Assembly (NCBI GenBank): GCA_025454175.1
Contig: JALOOX010000037.1
Coordinates: 1 to 60,545, forward strand
Length of the DNA stretch: 60,545 nucleotides
From: Syntrophobacteraceae bacterium
Lineage (GTDB): Bacteria > Desulfobacterota > Syntrophobacteria > Syntrophobacterales > Syntrophobacteraceae
Reading direction: 5' to 3'
The notes under the pieces were generated by a model, which did no database searches, was not told where the DNA came from, and saw nothing but the letters and a program-made list of their open reading frames with translations. Of the stretch, positions 35,862 to 43,123 are shown piece by piece; positions within the stretch are counted from its first letter, which is position 1, and the number at the start of each line of letters is the position of its first letter. The translations under genes were made by a program, and so were the position numbers.

Positions 35862-36490
35862 GGTCAGCACCGTCGTGTTGGTATCGGCGACCTGATCGAT
35901 CAGGAGCAGCACATCCTGAATAATCTTGGAACGTCCGATGATGCTGGTCTTGGGCCGCCTGGCCTCAGCCAGCATCCGCCGCAACCGGCGGTTTTCCTCC
36001 TCGACCACTCGAAAGTGCACCACTTTGCCAAGCAATTCGGCAACCGCGACCAGGATTTCAACTTCGCGGTCCAGATCATCCACCTGATGCGCCAGTTTAT
36101 CGGCTGAAAGGACCCCCACAAGCCGTTCCTGGTAGAAGATGGGGACACAGAGAAAGGCCAGTTCATCCCGATTGAGAGTTTTCCGGGCACCGGTTCGATC
36201 CAGGAAAAGCGTTTCATCACCCAGATTGGCGAAGGCCAGCGGACGTCCCGTCTGGGCCACCTTGCCGGTGATGTCCTCCCCCGGCTGAGACCAGATCCTT
36301 CCTGCCTCAAAATCCACCCCGCGCGCAACGTCCAACAAGGCCTTGCCGGTCTGCAGGTCGAGAATGGAAACCATCCCCCCCGCTCCATCCCCAGCCAGGT
36401 GCTCAGGATATCAAGCGTCCGCTGGAGCTGATCCTTCAGGTCGTTGCTGAGGGACGGCACCCGGGCGATTTCATGCAGGGCGCGGAATTC
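35862..36490 (-). pseudogene. Sigma-54-dependent activator (GAF domain plus start of AAA+), truncated and frameshifted
   Basis: The remnant encodes a NifA-like N-terminus. EFRALHEIARVPSLSNDLKD reads in one frame; the GAF domain (DITGKVAQTGRPLAFANLGD, VPIFYQERLVGVLSADKL) continues in another after a 7-C run at 36375-36381. A coiled coil and the beginning of the AAA+ domain follow (SIIGRSKIIQDVLLLIDQVA, TNTTVL). The sequence leaves the family just before Walker A at about 35862, and no start codon remains upstream. It has lost the ATPase and DNA-binding domains and is not functional. Confidence 0.85.
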
Positions 36491-36713
36491 TCAATAACCC
36501 AAATGAGCACTCGTCATAGCCAAGTTCTTCAGCTCACTTTGATGCTTCTTCGCCGTTGACGCCCATCCCGCCATGGCATAAGGTGGCATTGTGGATTTTC
36601 CGTCACGTCTTTCTTTCACCTCTTCCTCCCAGCCTCTGCATCAACTGAGAGAACAACCGGGGAGAGGTGTGAGGTGAAGAATTCCCCAGCCTGAGAGCGA
36701 GGAGAAGATCTTG

Positions 36714-37223
36714 ATGCCAAGAACCATTTGCGGCACGTTTTTACTGGTATTCTTGATGCTTACCGGATGCTTTTTGCTGGCACCGGACGCAATTGCTCAG
36801 CAGACAGCTCCAGGGACCCCCCCCATAATGGGAACCCCTCCCACTGACAATCCCAATTCGACAACCTGGCAGTATGTACGAAAGGACGAAGGGGAGCTGG
36901 TCAGCATGGGTGGCGGGTCGGTTGAAAAGGGCATGAATCTGCTTGGCGACATGGGCTACGAGTTGTTCATTGTTACTTCGGCCATTGATTCCGGCAAAGC
37001 CGGCTACCATTTTTTTCGGCGCCCCCCGTGTTGCCCGCCAGGCATGCAGCGCCCCAGAATCGAGTACCGGCGTGCGGACTCAGGGGAGATCACCAAGGAA
37101 GGAAATGGATCATACCAGGATGGCCTCAACAAGATTGACACCAGTCGGTGGGAGCTTGTCACCGTCACCTCCACCGCCCAAGGTGCTGTTGGTTTTCACT
37201 ATTTCATGCGCCCCAAGCAGTGA
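36714..37223 (+). CDS. Secreted protein with two DUF4177-like repeats
   Basis: A 169-residue protein. ATG 36714 follows GAGGAGAAG and opens a signal peptide (MPRTICGTFLLVFLMLTGC, ending near DAIAQ). The mature part has two similar ~50-residue units: WQYVRKDEGELVSMGGG...LGDMGYELFIVTS...YHFFRRP, and IEYRRADSGEITKEGNG...IDTSRWELVTVTS...FHYFMRP. The W/YE-L-V-x-V-T-S pattern recalls DUF4177. A possible lipobox-like LTGC lies inside the signal. It converges with the radical SAM cassette, but no functional link is demonstrated. Confidence 0.8.
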   Translation: MPRTICGTFLLVFLMLTGCFLLAPDAIAQQTAPGTPPIMGTPPTDNPNSTTWQYVRKDEGELVSMGGGSVEKGMNLLGDMGYELFIVTSAIDSGKAGYHFFRRPPCCPPGMQRPRIEYRRADSGEITKEGNGSYQDGLNKIDTSRWELVTVTSTAQGAVGFHYFMRPKQ

Positions 37224-37268
37224 GGCCAAGACGTTGGCACGGCACCGGAGGTCCTTGTTTAAACTGTT

Positions 37269-38381
37269 TTAGCTCCGTCGGCAGGAATCCGGTCTCAGTC
37301 GGGTTGCAGGGAACGCGCCATCCTTGTGAGCCTGTTCGCAGAACCAGTAGGGCCCCCAGAGATTTCCGTGACGGTAGTAATTCTGCGCGGCGCAAGCACC
37401 CAGGCAGATTCCTTTCATGAGGCAATCGGCACAGACCCCCCGCAGTGACGCCGGGAGCCCTGCTCGGATTTCCTGCAGGACGGGATGTTCGCACCATATA
37501 TCAGCTAAGACATCCTTCTCGGCGTTCCCGAAAACCAGGGCCGGTATCGACTCACCGATTCCGCACAAAGCGTATGATCCGTCATGGAGAACGCCAAGGA
37601 TCGTCTTTACCCCACACACCCCACAGCCACCGCCCTCTCCTCCAAACAACCGGCTCAACGGTCGGAATGCCGGTGGCTGATGAAAAAAGATGCGGATGCT
37701 CTTTTGATCGGTGTATTGACGCTCCACCCGGCGCCCCAGGTCGATCAGTTCCCTGACGGTCAGCACCTGGTCGGATTGATGCATGAGTGCGCCACGCTCG
37801 GTTGGCTGCAGCAGATTGAATTTGACCGACCCGGCCCCAAGGCTTTCGGCCAGATCGATGATCCTCTCAACCTGATCCAGATTGAGACGAAGCAGGGTGA
37901 AGATGATCTGCGGCCTCAAACCTGCTTTCACAAAATTCCGCAACCCTTCAAGAGCTGCCTCGAAGCAGCCGTCAACCCCCCGCACCCATTCGTGGGTCTC
38001 TGCATCAACTCCGTCAAGACTGATGCAGGCAAGGGCGGTGTCATAGCCGGCAAGCACACTAGCCATTTGGTCGGTGCACAAAACGCCATTGGTTTCTAGA
38101 GTGACACGCAACGCCCGGGCTTTGGCAAGCTGAATAATCTCCAAAATTGCAGGATGAAGGAGCGGTTCTCCGCCGCTCAATTTGACCCCGGTAAGACCGA
38201 GCGGCAGAGCCTGTTCGACGATCGACGCGAACAGTTCGGGTTCCAGGTAGCCGTGCGACTCTGCGCTCCCCTGGAACTTGGGGGCAATCCAGCAATGCCG
38301 GCAACGCAAATTGCATGCTTCCGTCAAGTAAAAATAGATTTCACGCAACGGCTGGACGCCGCTTCCCGAACTTTGGGCCAT
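37269..38381 (-). CDS. scmF: Radical SAM/SPASM peptide-modifying enzyme (ScmF-like)
   Basis: A 370-residue protein. ATG 38381, after GGAAAAGGA, opens just ahead of the radical SAM motif CNLRCRHC (Cys23, Cys27, Cys30); the frame runs far upstream into the preceding gene without family resemblance. GGEP and the TIM-barrel strands follow. The SPASM domain in the last ~110 residues has CGVCGVKTILGVL, YALCGIG and CADCLMKGICLGAC, then a final WFC, enough cysteines for two auxiliary Fe-S clusters. Such enzymes install thioether, C-C or epimer modifications on peptides. The N-terminal YFYLTEACNLRCRHCWIAPKF matches my memory of SynChlorMet ScmF. Confidence 0.88.
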   Translation of the reverse strand: MAQSSGSGVQPLREIYFYLTEACNLRCRHCWIAPKFQGSAESHGYLEPELFASIVEQALPLGLTGVKLSGGEPLLHPAILEIIQLAKARALRVTLETNGVLCTDQMASVLAGYDTALACISLDGVDAETHEWVRGVDGCFEAALEGLRNFVKAGLRPQIIFTLLRLNLDQVERIIDLAESLGAGSVKFNLLQPTERGALMHQSDQVLTVRELIDLGRRVERQYTDQKSIRIFFHQPPAFRPLSRLFGGEGGGCGVCGVKTILGVLHDGSYALCGIGESIPALVFGNAEKDVLADIWCEHPVLQEIRAGLPASLRGVCADCLMKGICLGACAAQNYYRHGNLWGPYWFCEQAHKDGAFPATRLRPDSCRRS

Positions 38382-38410
38382 GTCCTTTTCCGATGCTTTT
38401 TGGCGGGAAT

Positions 38411-39523
38411 TCAGAGCGGCCACTGCGGCAGGCTTCCCCCCGCCTCCAGAAAACGTTTGAGGCATGCATCCGGACTGGGATGATGATCGACGCCCAAATA
38501 ATTGTAGGCCAAGGCGGGGCAGTTGCCGGTACAGTATGGGATGTACCCACACCCGTTGCAGAACGCGAACGTCGAAAGCGGAGTGTCGACGCGTTGTCGC
38601 AATCGCTGCAGTTCCGGATGGTTCTGCCAGATTGCCACGAAGTCGTCCCGGTTGATCCGTCCCATAACCAGGTGACTCAGATGGGAACATGGCACCATGG
38701 CCCCGTCCGGCCGCACCGCCATCTTCCGCATCACTGCTCCGCACGCCATCAGATAGCCTCGATCGGGAGGCTGCGCTTTTCCCGCCAGGCGAGCGCTCTC
38801 CATCTCAGTCCAAAGCTGGGCTTCCGCCAAAGGGCCAGCGGTGGCCGAGATGCGCTTCCCGTAGCGCTTGACCAATGACATCAGGCACTTCATCGCCTCG
38901 GTGCGCTCTTCCACCGTGAGCTGCAGATTTTCCACATTTTCTCGGCACAAACCCATGTATGACGCTGCGTTGGTGGAAAAGCAGGGCAACTTCAGTTCTT
39001 CCAGCAGGAGATGGGCAATGTTTTCCATGTCCGCGATGTTGTGCCGGTGGATGGTCACCCGCACAGTTACCGGTATCGCCTGCTCTCGCAGGCACTGCAG
39101 CCCTCGGAGGGCTCGGTGAAAGCTCCCTTCTCCCCGGCAGGCGTCATGGGGATCGGGAGAAGACCCGTCCAGGGAAACCTGGACCGCGTTGCACCGACCC
39201 GTCTCAGCCAGAAAAGAAGCCACCTCCCTGGTGATCAGCGTTCCGTTGGTGAGGATGCTGAAACGCATCCGACGGCAGACAATAGCTGAAATGAGCCGCA
39301 TGATATCGGGGCGAAGAAACGGTTCGCCGCCCCCCACACACACATCCATCACTGAGGCACGACCCAATTCCGCAATGAAGTTGAGCCACTCGTCCGTCGG
39401 CAGGTCACCTGCCACCTCGCCGGCACTTCCAAAATGAAAACAGTAACTGCACCGAAGGTTGCACCGGGTGGTGATGTTGAGATCCACCGAGCGGGGCATT
39501 CGCATGACCTGCACAGCCTTCAT
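38411..39523 (-). CDS. scmE: Radical SAM/SPASM peptide-modifying enzyme (ScmE-like)
   Basis: A 370-residue PqqE-like enzyme with the radical SAM motif CNLRCSYC (Cys21, 25, 28), GGGEPFLRPDI, and a C-terminal SPASM domain: CGAVMRKMAV, GAMVPCSHLSHL, then CNGCGYIPYCTGNCPAL and DACLKRF. The beginning (RMPRSVDLNITTRCNLRCSY) is what I recall for SynChlorMet ScmE. ATG 39523 is 8 bases past the scmD stop; a TTG at 39535 overlapping that stop is an alternative. The next gene, scmF, starts 29 bases after its end. Two such enzymes imply two chemistries or two sites on the peptide. Confidence 0.88.
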   Translation of the reverse strand: MKAVQVMRMPRSVDLNITTRCNLRCSYCFHFGSAGEVAGDLPTDEWLNFIAELGRASVMDVCVGGGEPFLRPDIMRLISAIVCRRMRFSILTNGTLITREVASFLAETGRCNAVQVSLDGSSPDPHDACRGEGSFHRALRGLQCLREQAIPVTVRVTIHRHNIADMENIAHLLLEELKLPCFSTNAASYMGLCRENVENLQLTVEERTEAMKCLMSLVKRYGKRISATAGPLAEAQLWTEMESARLAGKAQPPDRGYLMACGAVMRKMAVRPDGAMVPCSHLSHLVMGRINRDDFVAIWQNHPELQRLRQRVDTPLSTFAFCNGCGYIPYCTGNCPALAYNYLGVDHHPSPDACLKRFLEAGGSLPQWPL

Positions 39524-39531
39524 CCTCTTGG

Positions 39532-39807
39532 TCAAATCAACGCCAGCCCTTTCTCCATCAGGCTATCGACGAAATCGAGCGCGTCTTGATCCGCTGTCGG
39601 AGGAATGCCTTCAAAATGCTCACCCAGTTCCCGCAGAATCTCCACGATGCTCTTGCTGCCATCCAACCTCTTGGCAATGAACACACCAACGGGATCAAGC
39701 CCATAGGCTTCACCCGAATCGGGATCAAAGAGCACAGCCCAGTCATCGGTTTCTTCCCGCAGCACGATCTGCAGCCTCAGCTGAGGTTTGGAATGTCGAT
39801 CAAGCAT
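39532..39807 (-). CDS. scmD: PqqD-like RiPP recognition element (ScmD-like)
   Basis: A 91-residue winged-helix RRE of the PqqD family, which binds the leader of a ribosomal peptide and presents it to the radical SAM enzyme. Typical sequence: KPQLRLQIVLREE, then FDPDSGEAYGLDPVGVFIAKRLDGSKSIVEIL and ALDFVDSLMEKGLAL. ATG 39807 puts KPQLRL near the start, as in the family. A TTG at 39891, with AAAGGA before it, would add 28 Arg-rich residues. The stop is within 10 bases of scmE, so the two are translated together. Confidence 0.85.
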   Translation of the reverse strand: MLDRHSKPQLRLQIVLREETDDWAVLFDPDSGEAYGLDPVGVFIAKRLDGSKSIVEILRELGEHFEGIPPTADQDALDFVDSLMEKGLALI

Positions 39808-39882
39808 GGATCTGCCCCCAGGCTCAAAGCGCACGGTCCTGCGGGTTCTCTCCACAAGTCGCTGCTGATGAGGGAGACTATC

Positions 39883-39898
39883 CTGAGCCAAGGCTCAG
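39883..39898. promoter_or_regulatory. 16-base inverted repeat between precursor gene and scmD
   Basis: CTGAGCC (39883-39889), two A bases, and GGCTCAG (39892-39898) form a perfect 7-bp inverted repeat in the 209-base gap between the precursor stop and scmD's ATG. It could be an operator or an mRNA element that sets the ratio of precursor to enzymes. It overlaps the alternative TTG start of scmD, which slightly favours the ATG start. Confidence 0.4.
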
Positions 39899-40016
39899 TC
39901 CTTTTTGTCAAAGGCGGTAATCGGTTTGATCGCAGCGCATGGCCCCGGTTCTCAGAGCCATGCCGGCTTTCGCCTGGACCATGCAGAAAGGCCGCGGCAA
40001 CGCGGTAGGCCACGCA

Positions 40017-40181
40017 CTATGAGGAAAATTGGCTGTGACCGGTGGCACACGAGGTACCCGCCGTGCCCCCGGTGCTGCACTGGCCGCCAGGTGCCACACC
40101 ACCGCTCCAGCATGGGCTCTGAGCAACGACAATCGTTTCCGACAAGGGTTTTAGGCAAGGTTTGGTATATTGTTTTTTCAT
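40017..40181 (-). CDS. Candidate RiPP precursor peptide for the Scm cassette
   Basis: A 54-residue peptide, too short for usual gene callers. ATG 40181 is 6 bases after GGAGGG; a second in-frame ATG lies just upstream at 40184. The leader (about 1-22) begins MKKQYTKPCLKPL, like leaders of other PqqD/radical SAM peptides (K-K-x-Y-x-K-P-x-L). The core (about 23-54) is Gly/Thr/Ser-rich with three C-x-[S/T]-G units: Cys24 in CWSGG, Cys35 in CSTGG and Cys45 in CATGH, spaced 11 and 10. No signal peptide or membrane helix. It is the first gene of the precursor-scmD-scmE-scmF run. Strongly suggestive of a thioether-type product, but the chemistry is unproven. Confidence 0.82.
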   Translation of the reverse strand: MKKQYTKPCLKPLSETIVVAQSPCWSGGVAPGGQCSTGGTAGTSCATGHSQFSS

Positions 40182-40652
40182 CATGCACCCTCCGACAAAT
40201 CATTACAGCTCGTCCCTCACCCTCCGCTCATGAAAAAATCGGTATTGGTACAAAATTATTTGCCTAAACTACACTATTCTATATCATTATCAACGGAAAA
40301 CATACGGGACTCATGCTGCGGTCCACCATCACGACTCCAGGCCCTTTTCCGCCACACTCGATATATACGATGCCACCGGACTGGGGCACACTTTCGACTT
40401 GTGAGGAAGTGAGACTCCAGTTCCGACGCCCTGACTCGAACCCTCCCCGGGCCATAGCGGCAAAGGGGAGGCGGCAAGCTCTGCCTCCAATCATTGTTTT
40501 GGATGATGCTCTGAGAGCGGCTTGGCTGTATTCTCCCCGTATGAATGCCCGCCGTACTGGCAGTTTCCAGCGGGCGCCCCCGCTCTTTCGAGCAGGGACC
40601 GGCAGCGGGCCGGACAATAGCTATGCAGAACACTTTTATGGAGAGACGGAAG
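40182..40652. other. Leader/promoter region of the Scm cassette and divergent secreted gene
   Basis: About 470 bases between the precursor (minus) and a secreted-protein gene (plus). A strongly AT-rich stretch at about 40220-40300 probably contains the cassette promoter; TTGATA and TAGAAT hexamers occur there on the minus strand but not at canonical spacing. A second GGAGGG (CCCTCC at 40220-40225) precedes a four-codon minus-strand ORF. The rest (40330-40620) is GC-rich and frame-poor; I see no ScmC-like gene in it. Confidence 0.4.
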
Positions 40653-41072
40653 ATGAAAAGCTTCAAGCAGTGTTTCATGCTATTGGTCATGCTCATGGTG
40701 GGGGGCGTCTTGCTCCTCCCGGTGGGAACTGGTGATCTTTTGTATGCTCAGAGCGTTGTCGGAACCTGGGAGTGCCCGAATGTGATGACCCCCTGGGGGC
40801 TGGCTCACGGGAAGACGATACTGATGCCGGACGGGACCTTTACCAAGACGGTCAGATGCGGCGAAATGATGACGTGGGACAAAGGGACCTACACCACAGG
40901 CACAGGATACATTCACTACAAGATCCAGGATCATGAGCCAAAGATCTACAAGGGTCAACAGATGCACTGGCCTAAGGAAGAGACATCATATTTCGAATTT
41001 GCGGGATCCGACCGCATCGTGTCTTCGAATCGCGACGGCGGTGCCCGCGTCGAATGCTACAGGGTTCGCTAG
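40653..41072 (+). CDS. Small secreted protein, lipocalin-like fold possible
   Basis: A 139-residue protein. ATG 40653 follows GGAGAGACGG and starts a signal peptide (MKSFKQCFMLLVMLMVGGV, cleavage near LLYAQS). The mature 105 residues begin VVGTWECPNV and contain repeated Gly-Thr-aromatic strands (DGTFTKTVRCG, KGTYTTGTGYIHY), ending ECYRVR. The opening VGTWE is typical of lipocalin-like or META-type beta-barrels. It is divergent from the RiPP cassette; association with it is only by position. Confidence 0.75.
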   Translation: MKSFKQCFMLLVMLMVGGVLLLPVGTGDLLYAQSVVGTWECPNVMTPWGLAHGKTILMPDGTFTKTVRCGEMMTWDKGTYTTGTGYIHYKIQDHEPKIYKGQQMHWPKEETSYFEFAGSDRIVSSNRDGGARVECYRVR

Positions 41073-41171
41073 CGGCACCTCGGCCTTTCTTCTATCCTGA
41101 TTCCTGAAGCCCGAGGCATGAGCACAGTTGGGTCCACTTCATGCGAGTGGCCCGTGGGGACAAAGGTGCGT

Positions 41172-41738
41172 ATGGGGAACAAGCCGGCATCCGGGGGGTT
41201 GCTGCAGGGTGTGTCTCTGTCCCTTCTTGGGATTTTTTTGATCGTGCTGGGTGCGGCAGTTCTGTTTTTCGCCCATGCCCCGTTTCTCGCCTTTATCCTG
41301 ATGAGCCTTCCGGCTATCTTCAGCGGGGTGGTCGCTCTCCTGCACGGTATTGCCGTACTGTCCACCCGCATCGTCATCAGCGGGAGCCAAATCTCCCTGG
41401 TTGTACCCGAATGGCGCGGTTTCCCTGTCCTACCTGTACGCAGGGTCTCCGTTAAATGGGATGAATTCCTGGCCATCCGGCATCGCAAAGAAGTCTATCG
41501 GCTCTTCGCCGCTTTTTCCTTTCCCGTCGAGATCTTTGCCCTGGATACCAGCAGGGGTCGGATCGTTTTGGCCGAGAGGTCGTTGCCAGGCATTCGGCAG
41601 ATTCTGACACAGGTGATCGGGCGAACCGGCCTGGTCATCCAGGAAGAAGGGGAAGTGACGGTGGGGCTTTTCCAGGTTCTGCTGAAAGGGTCGCCCCCGT
41701 GGCGCGGCGAACAAAGGCCGACCGGCTCACCTTCATGA
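41172..41738 (+). CDS. Membrane protein with PH-like cytosolic domain, unknown
   Basis: A 188-residue protein from ATG 41172 (AAAGG at good spacing; the frame extends to 41118). Two hydrophobic helices at about 10-60 (LSLLGIFLIVLGAAVLFFA, then FILMSLPAIFSGVVALL) are followed by a ~120-residue soluble domain (TRIVISGSQISLVVPEWRG, then VSVKWDEFLAI) that resembles bacterial PH-like domains. No family is assigned. Base composition is lower in GC than in the core regions. A decayed MFS gene follows. Confidence 0.65.
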   Translation: MGNKPASGGLLQGVSLSLLGIFLIVLGAAVLFFAHAPFLAFILMSLPAIFSGVVALLHGIAVLSTRIVISGSQISLVVPEWRGFPVLPVRRVSVKWDEFLAIRHRKEVYRLFAAFSFPVEIFALDTSRGRIVLAERSLPGIRQILTQVIGRTGLVIQEEGEVTVGLFQVLLKGSPPWRGEQRPTGSPS

Positions 41739-41774
41739 TAACGCCTGCCTGCTGCTGTGGAGAGGAATCACCAG

Positions 41775-42405
41775 ATGAGGCACATCTCGCTTCCGGCAAC
41801 GATGAGCCTCATGTACAAGGTGCTCCTCCACAACAAGCGTACCATGGGGGTGAGCATGCACTCCCTGGTGCGCCGTATCCCCATGGCTCTTGGCCCATTG
41901 ATCGGCGGCCTCTTCATTGGCCTCTGAGGGGAGCGCGACGGGGCTCGCATCGCCCTCGGAGCGGCTCACACCATGGCGCTGCTGAATCTTGTCCTGCAGC
42001 AGTACATGATAGAGGACGATACCTCGGATGTGAAATCCTCTTCGGACACATGCGGCCTCACTCCGGAGAAAAAGCGGCTGAAGCTGCTGAATTGGTGAAT
42101 GCCGCTATGAAAGGGCTGCTTGCAACCGACGTTCTCATTCGGTTCTGCGAGCAGATTCCCTGTGCCTTCGTGGTGATCTGGTGCATGAAGACCATCGCGG
42201 AGCCGGCCACCGCCGCGCAGTTCGGACTACTAACGACTATTGAGATGGCAACTGCCGTGCTGATCCATGTCCCCGTTGCATACCGGATCGAGGCGCTAAG
42301 AAACCCTTCGTCCTCATGACGTTCGTCTTCTTCACCGTCTTTCCGCTGGTGCTTCTCCAGAGTCGCTCTCTTGATTGGCTCATCGCGGCATTCTGTGGCG
42401 TGTAA
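41775..42405 (+). pseudogene. MFS transporter, decayed remnant
   Basis: Three consecutive pieces in different frames resemble one MFS protein. From 41775, SLVRRIPMALGPLIGGLFIG ends at a stop near 41927. Then RDGARIALGAAHTMALLNL with QQYMIEDD continues in another frame. Next, VLIRFCEQIPCAFVVIWCMK and TAAQFGLLTTIEMATAVLIH read in a third frame, followed after a shift near 42300 by PFVLMTFVFFTVFPLVLL up to a stop at 42403. The N-terminal and C-terminal thirds are missing. Clearly non-functional. Confidence 0.75.
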
Positions 42406-42608
42406 ATCCAGCCACAAATTTCCCGAATTCCGAGTCTGAACTGTCTCGGGGTCAACATCAAAGATCGAATAAAGCTGCTGGAGTCGTTTTGTGGACAACA
42501 GGATCTCCTGATCACAACGCAGGCCGAGAGACTTGTCGACTGGATGGGAGATGACACGGGACCATTTTATCGACCTCTTGAGTCGTGTGACAGAAAAGGC
42601 TCTGGCAT

Positions 42609-43025
42609 GTGAGTGCGGATACCAACAGACCCAATTTGCATCAGGCTCCAGGTTCAGGAGCATCGATCGATCCGACGAGCGGTCTGGATATCGATGCTCA
42701 ACAGGTGGACCATCTGCTGATCGTGAAAGCCTTTGTCGACGATCTGGACCTGGTGGAGACCGTGAACCGTCTTGCACCATCACAGATGGCGGTGAAGCCT
42801 GGTCTGATGGTGCTTGGGCTTGTTCTGGATACGCTTACGGGGCGCTCGCCTCTCTATCGTCTGGTGGATTTCTACGAGGGTCGGGACACGGAGCTCCTTC
42901 TGGGAGAGCGAGTACCCAGGATTCATCTGTCCCACCCCATCGTTACATCGCACGACGGTCTGGCCTGCTACATCGAATATCCAGTGCAAAGGGAGCGGCT
43001 TGAAAAAGGGCTTGAGCTATGCTAG
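42609..43025 (+). pseudogene. IS1634-family transposase N-terminal fragment (DUF4277-like)
   Basis: An open frame of 138 codons whose first ~100 residues match the N-terminal domain of IS1634-type transposases: DAQQVDHLLIVKAFVDDLDL, then LVLDTLTGRSPLYRLVDFYE and DTELLLGE. After about 42930 the match ends, and the DDE catalytic domain is absent. It is a truncated element at the right edge of the decayed island. The 200 bases before it (42406-42608) show nothing recognisable. Confidence 0.75.
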
Positions 43026-43123
43026 CAAGGTGTTCTTCAACGATGATGCGAAGACGTGACCGGGCCAGCTCCTCTCATTGCTTCGATACTCTCAGTGAAA
43101 ACGGAAGAAAGGAACAGACCGTC

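Noticed and set aside
39952..40203. 83-codon frame overlapping the precursor peptide in another frame
   Set aside because: It starts upstream of the GGAGGG that fits the precursor, and its translation is Arg/Cys-rich without leader or family features.
40435..40465. GGGTTCGAGTC on the minus strand, resembling a tRNA T-loop
   Set aside because: The bases on either side do not pair to form a T-stem, and no acceptor or anticodon stem was found.
40313..40735. Plus-strand and minus-strand frames upstream of the secreted gene as a candidate ScmC
   Set aside because: No Shine-Dalgarno sequence, low-complexity Arg/Pro-rich translation and no conserved motif in either direction.
42058..42783. Minus-strand 241-codon frame over the MFS and IS remnants
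   Set aside because: It crosses two decayed plus-strand genes; the sequence between 42406 and 42608 looks protein-like in part but no family could be named.
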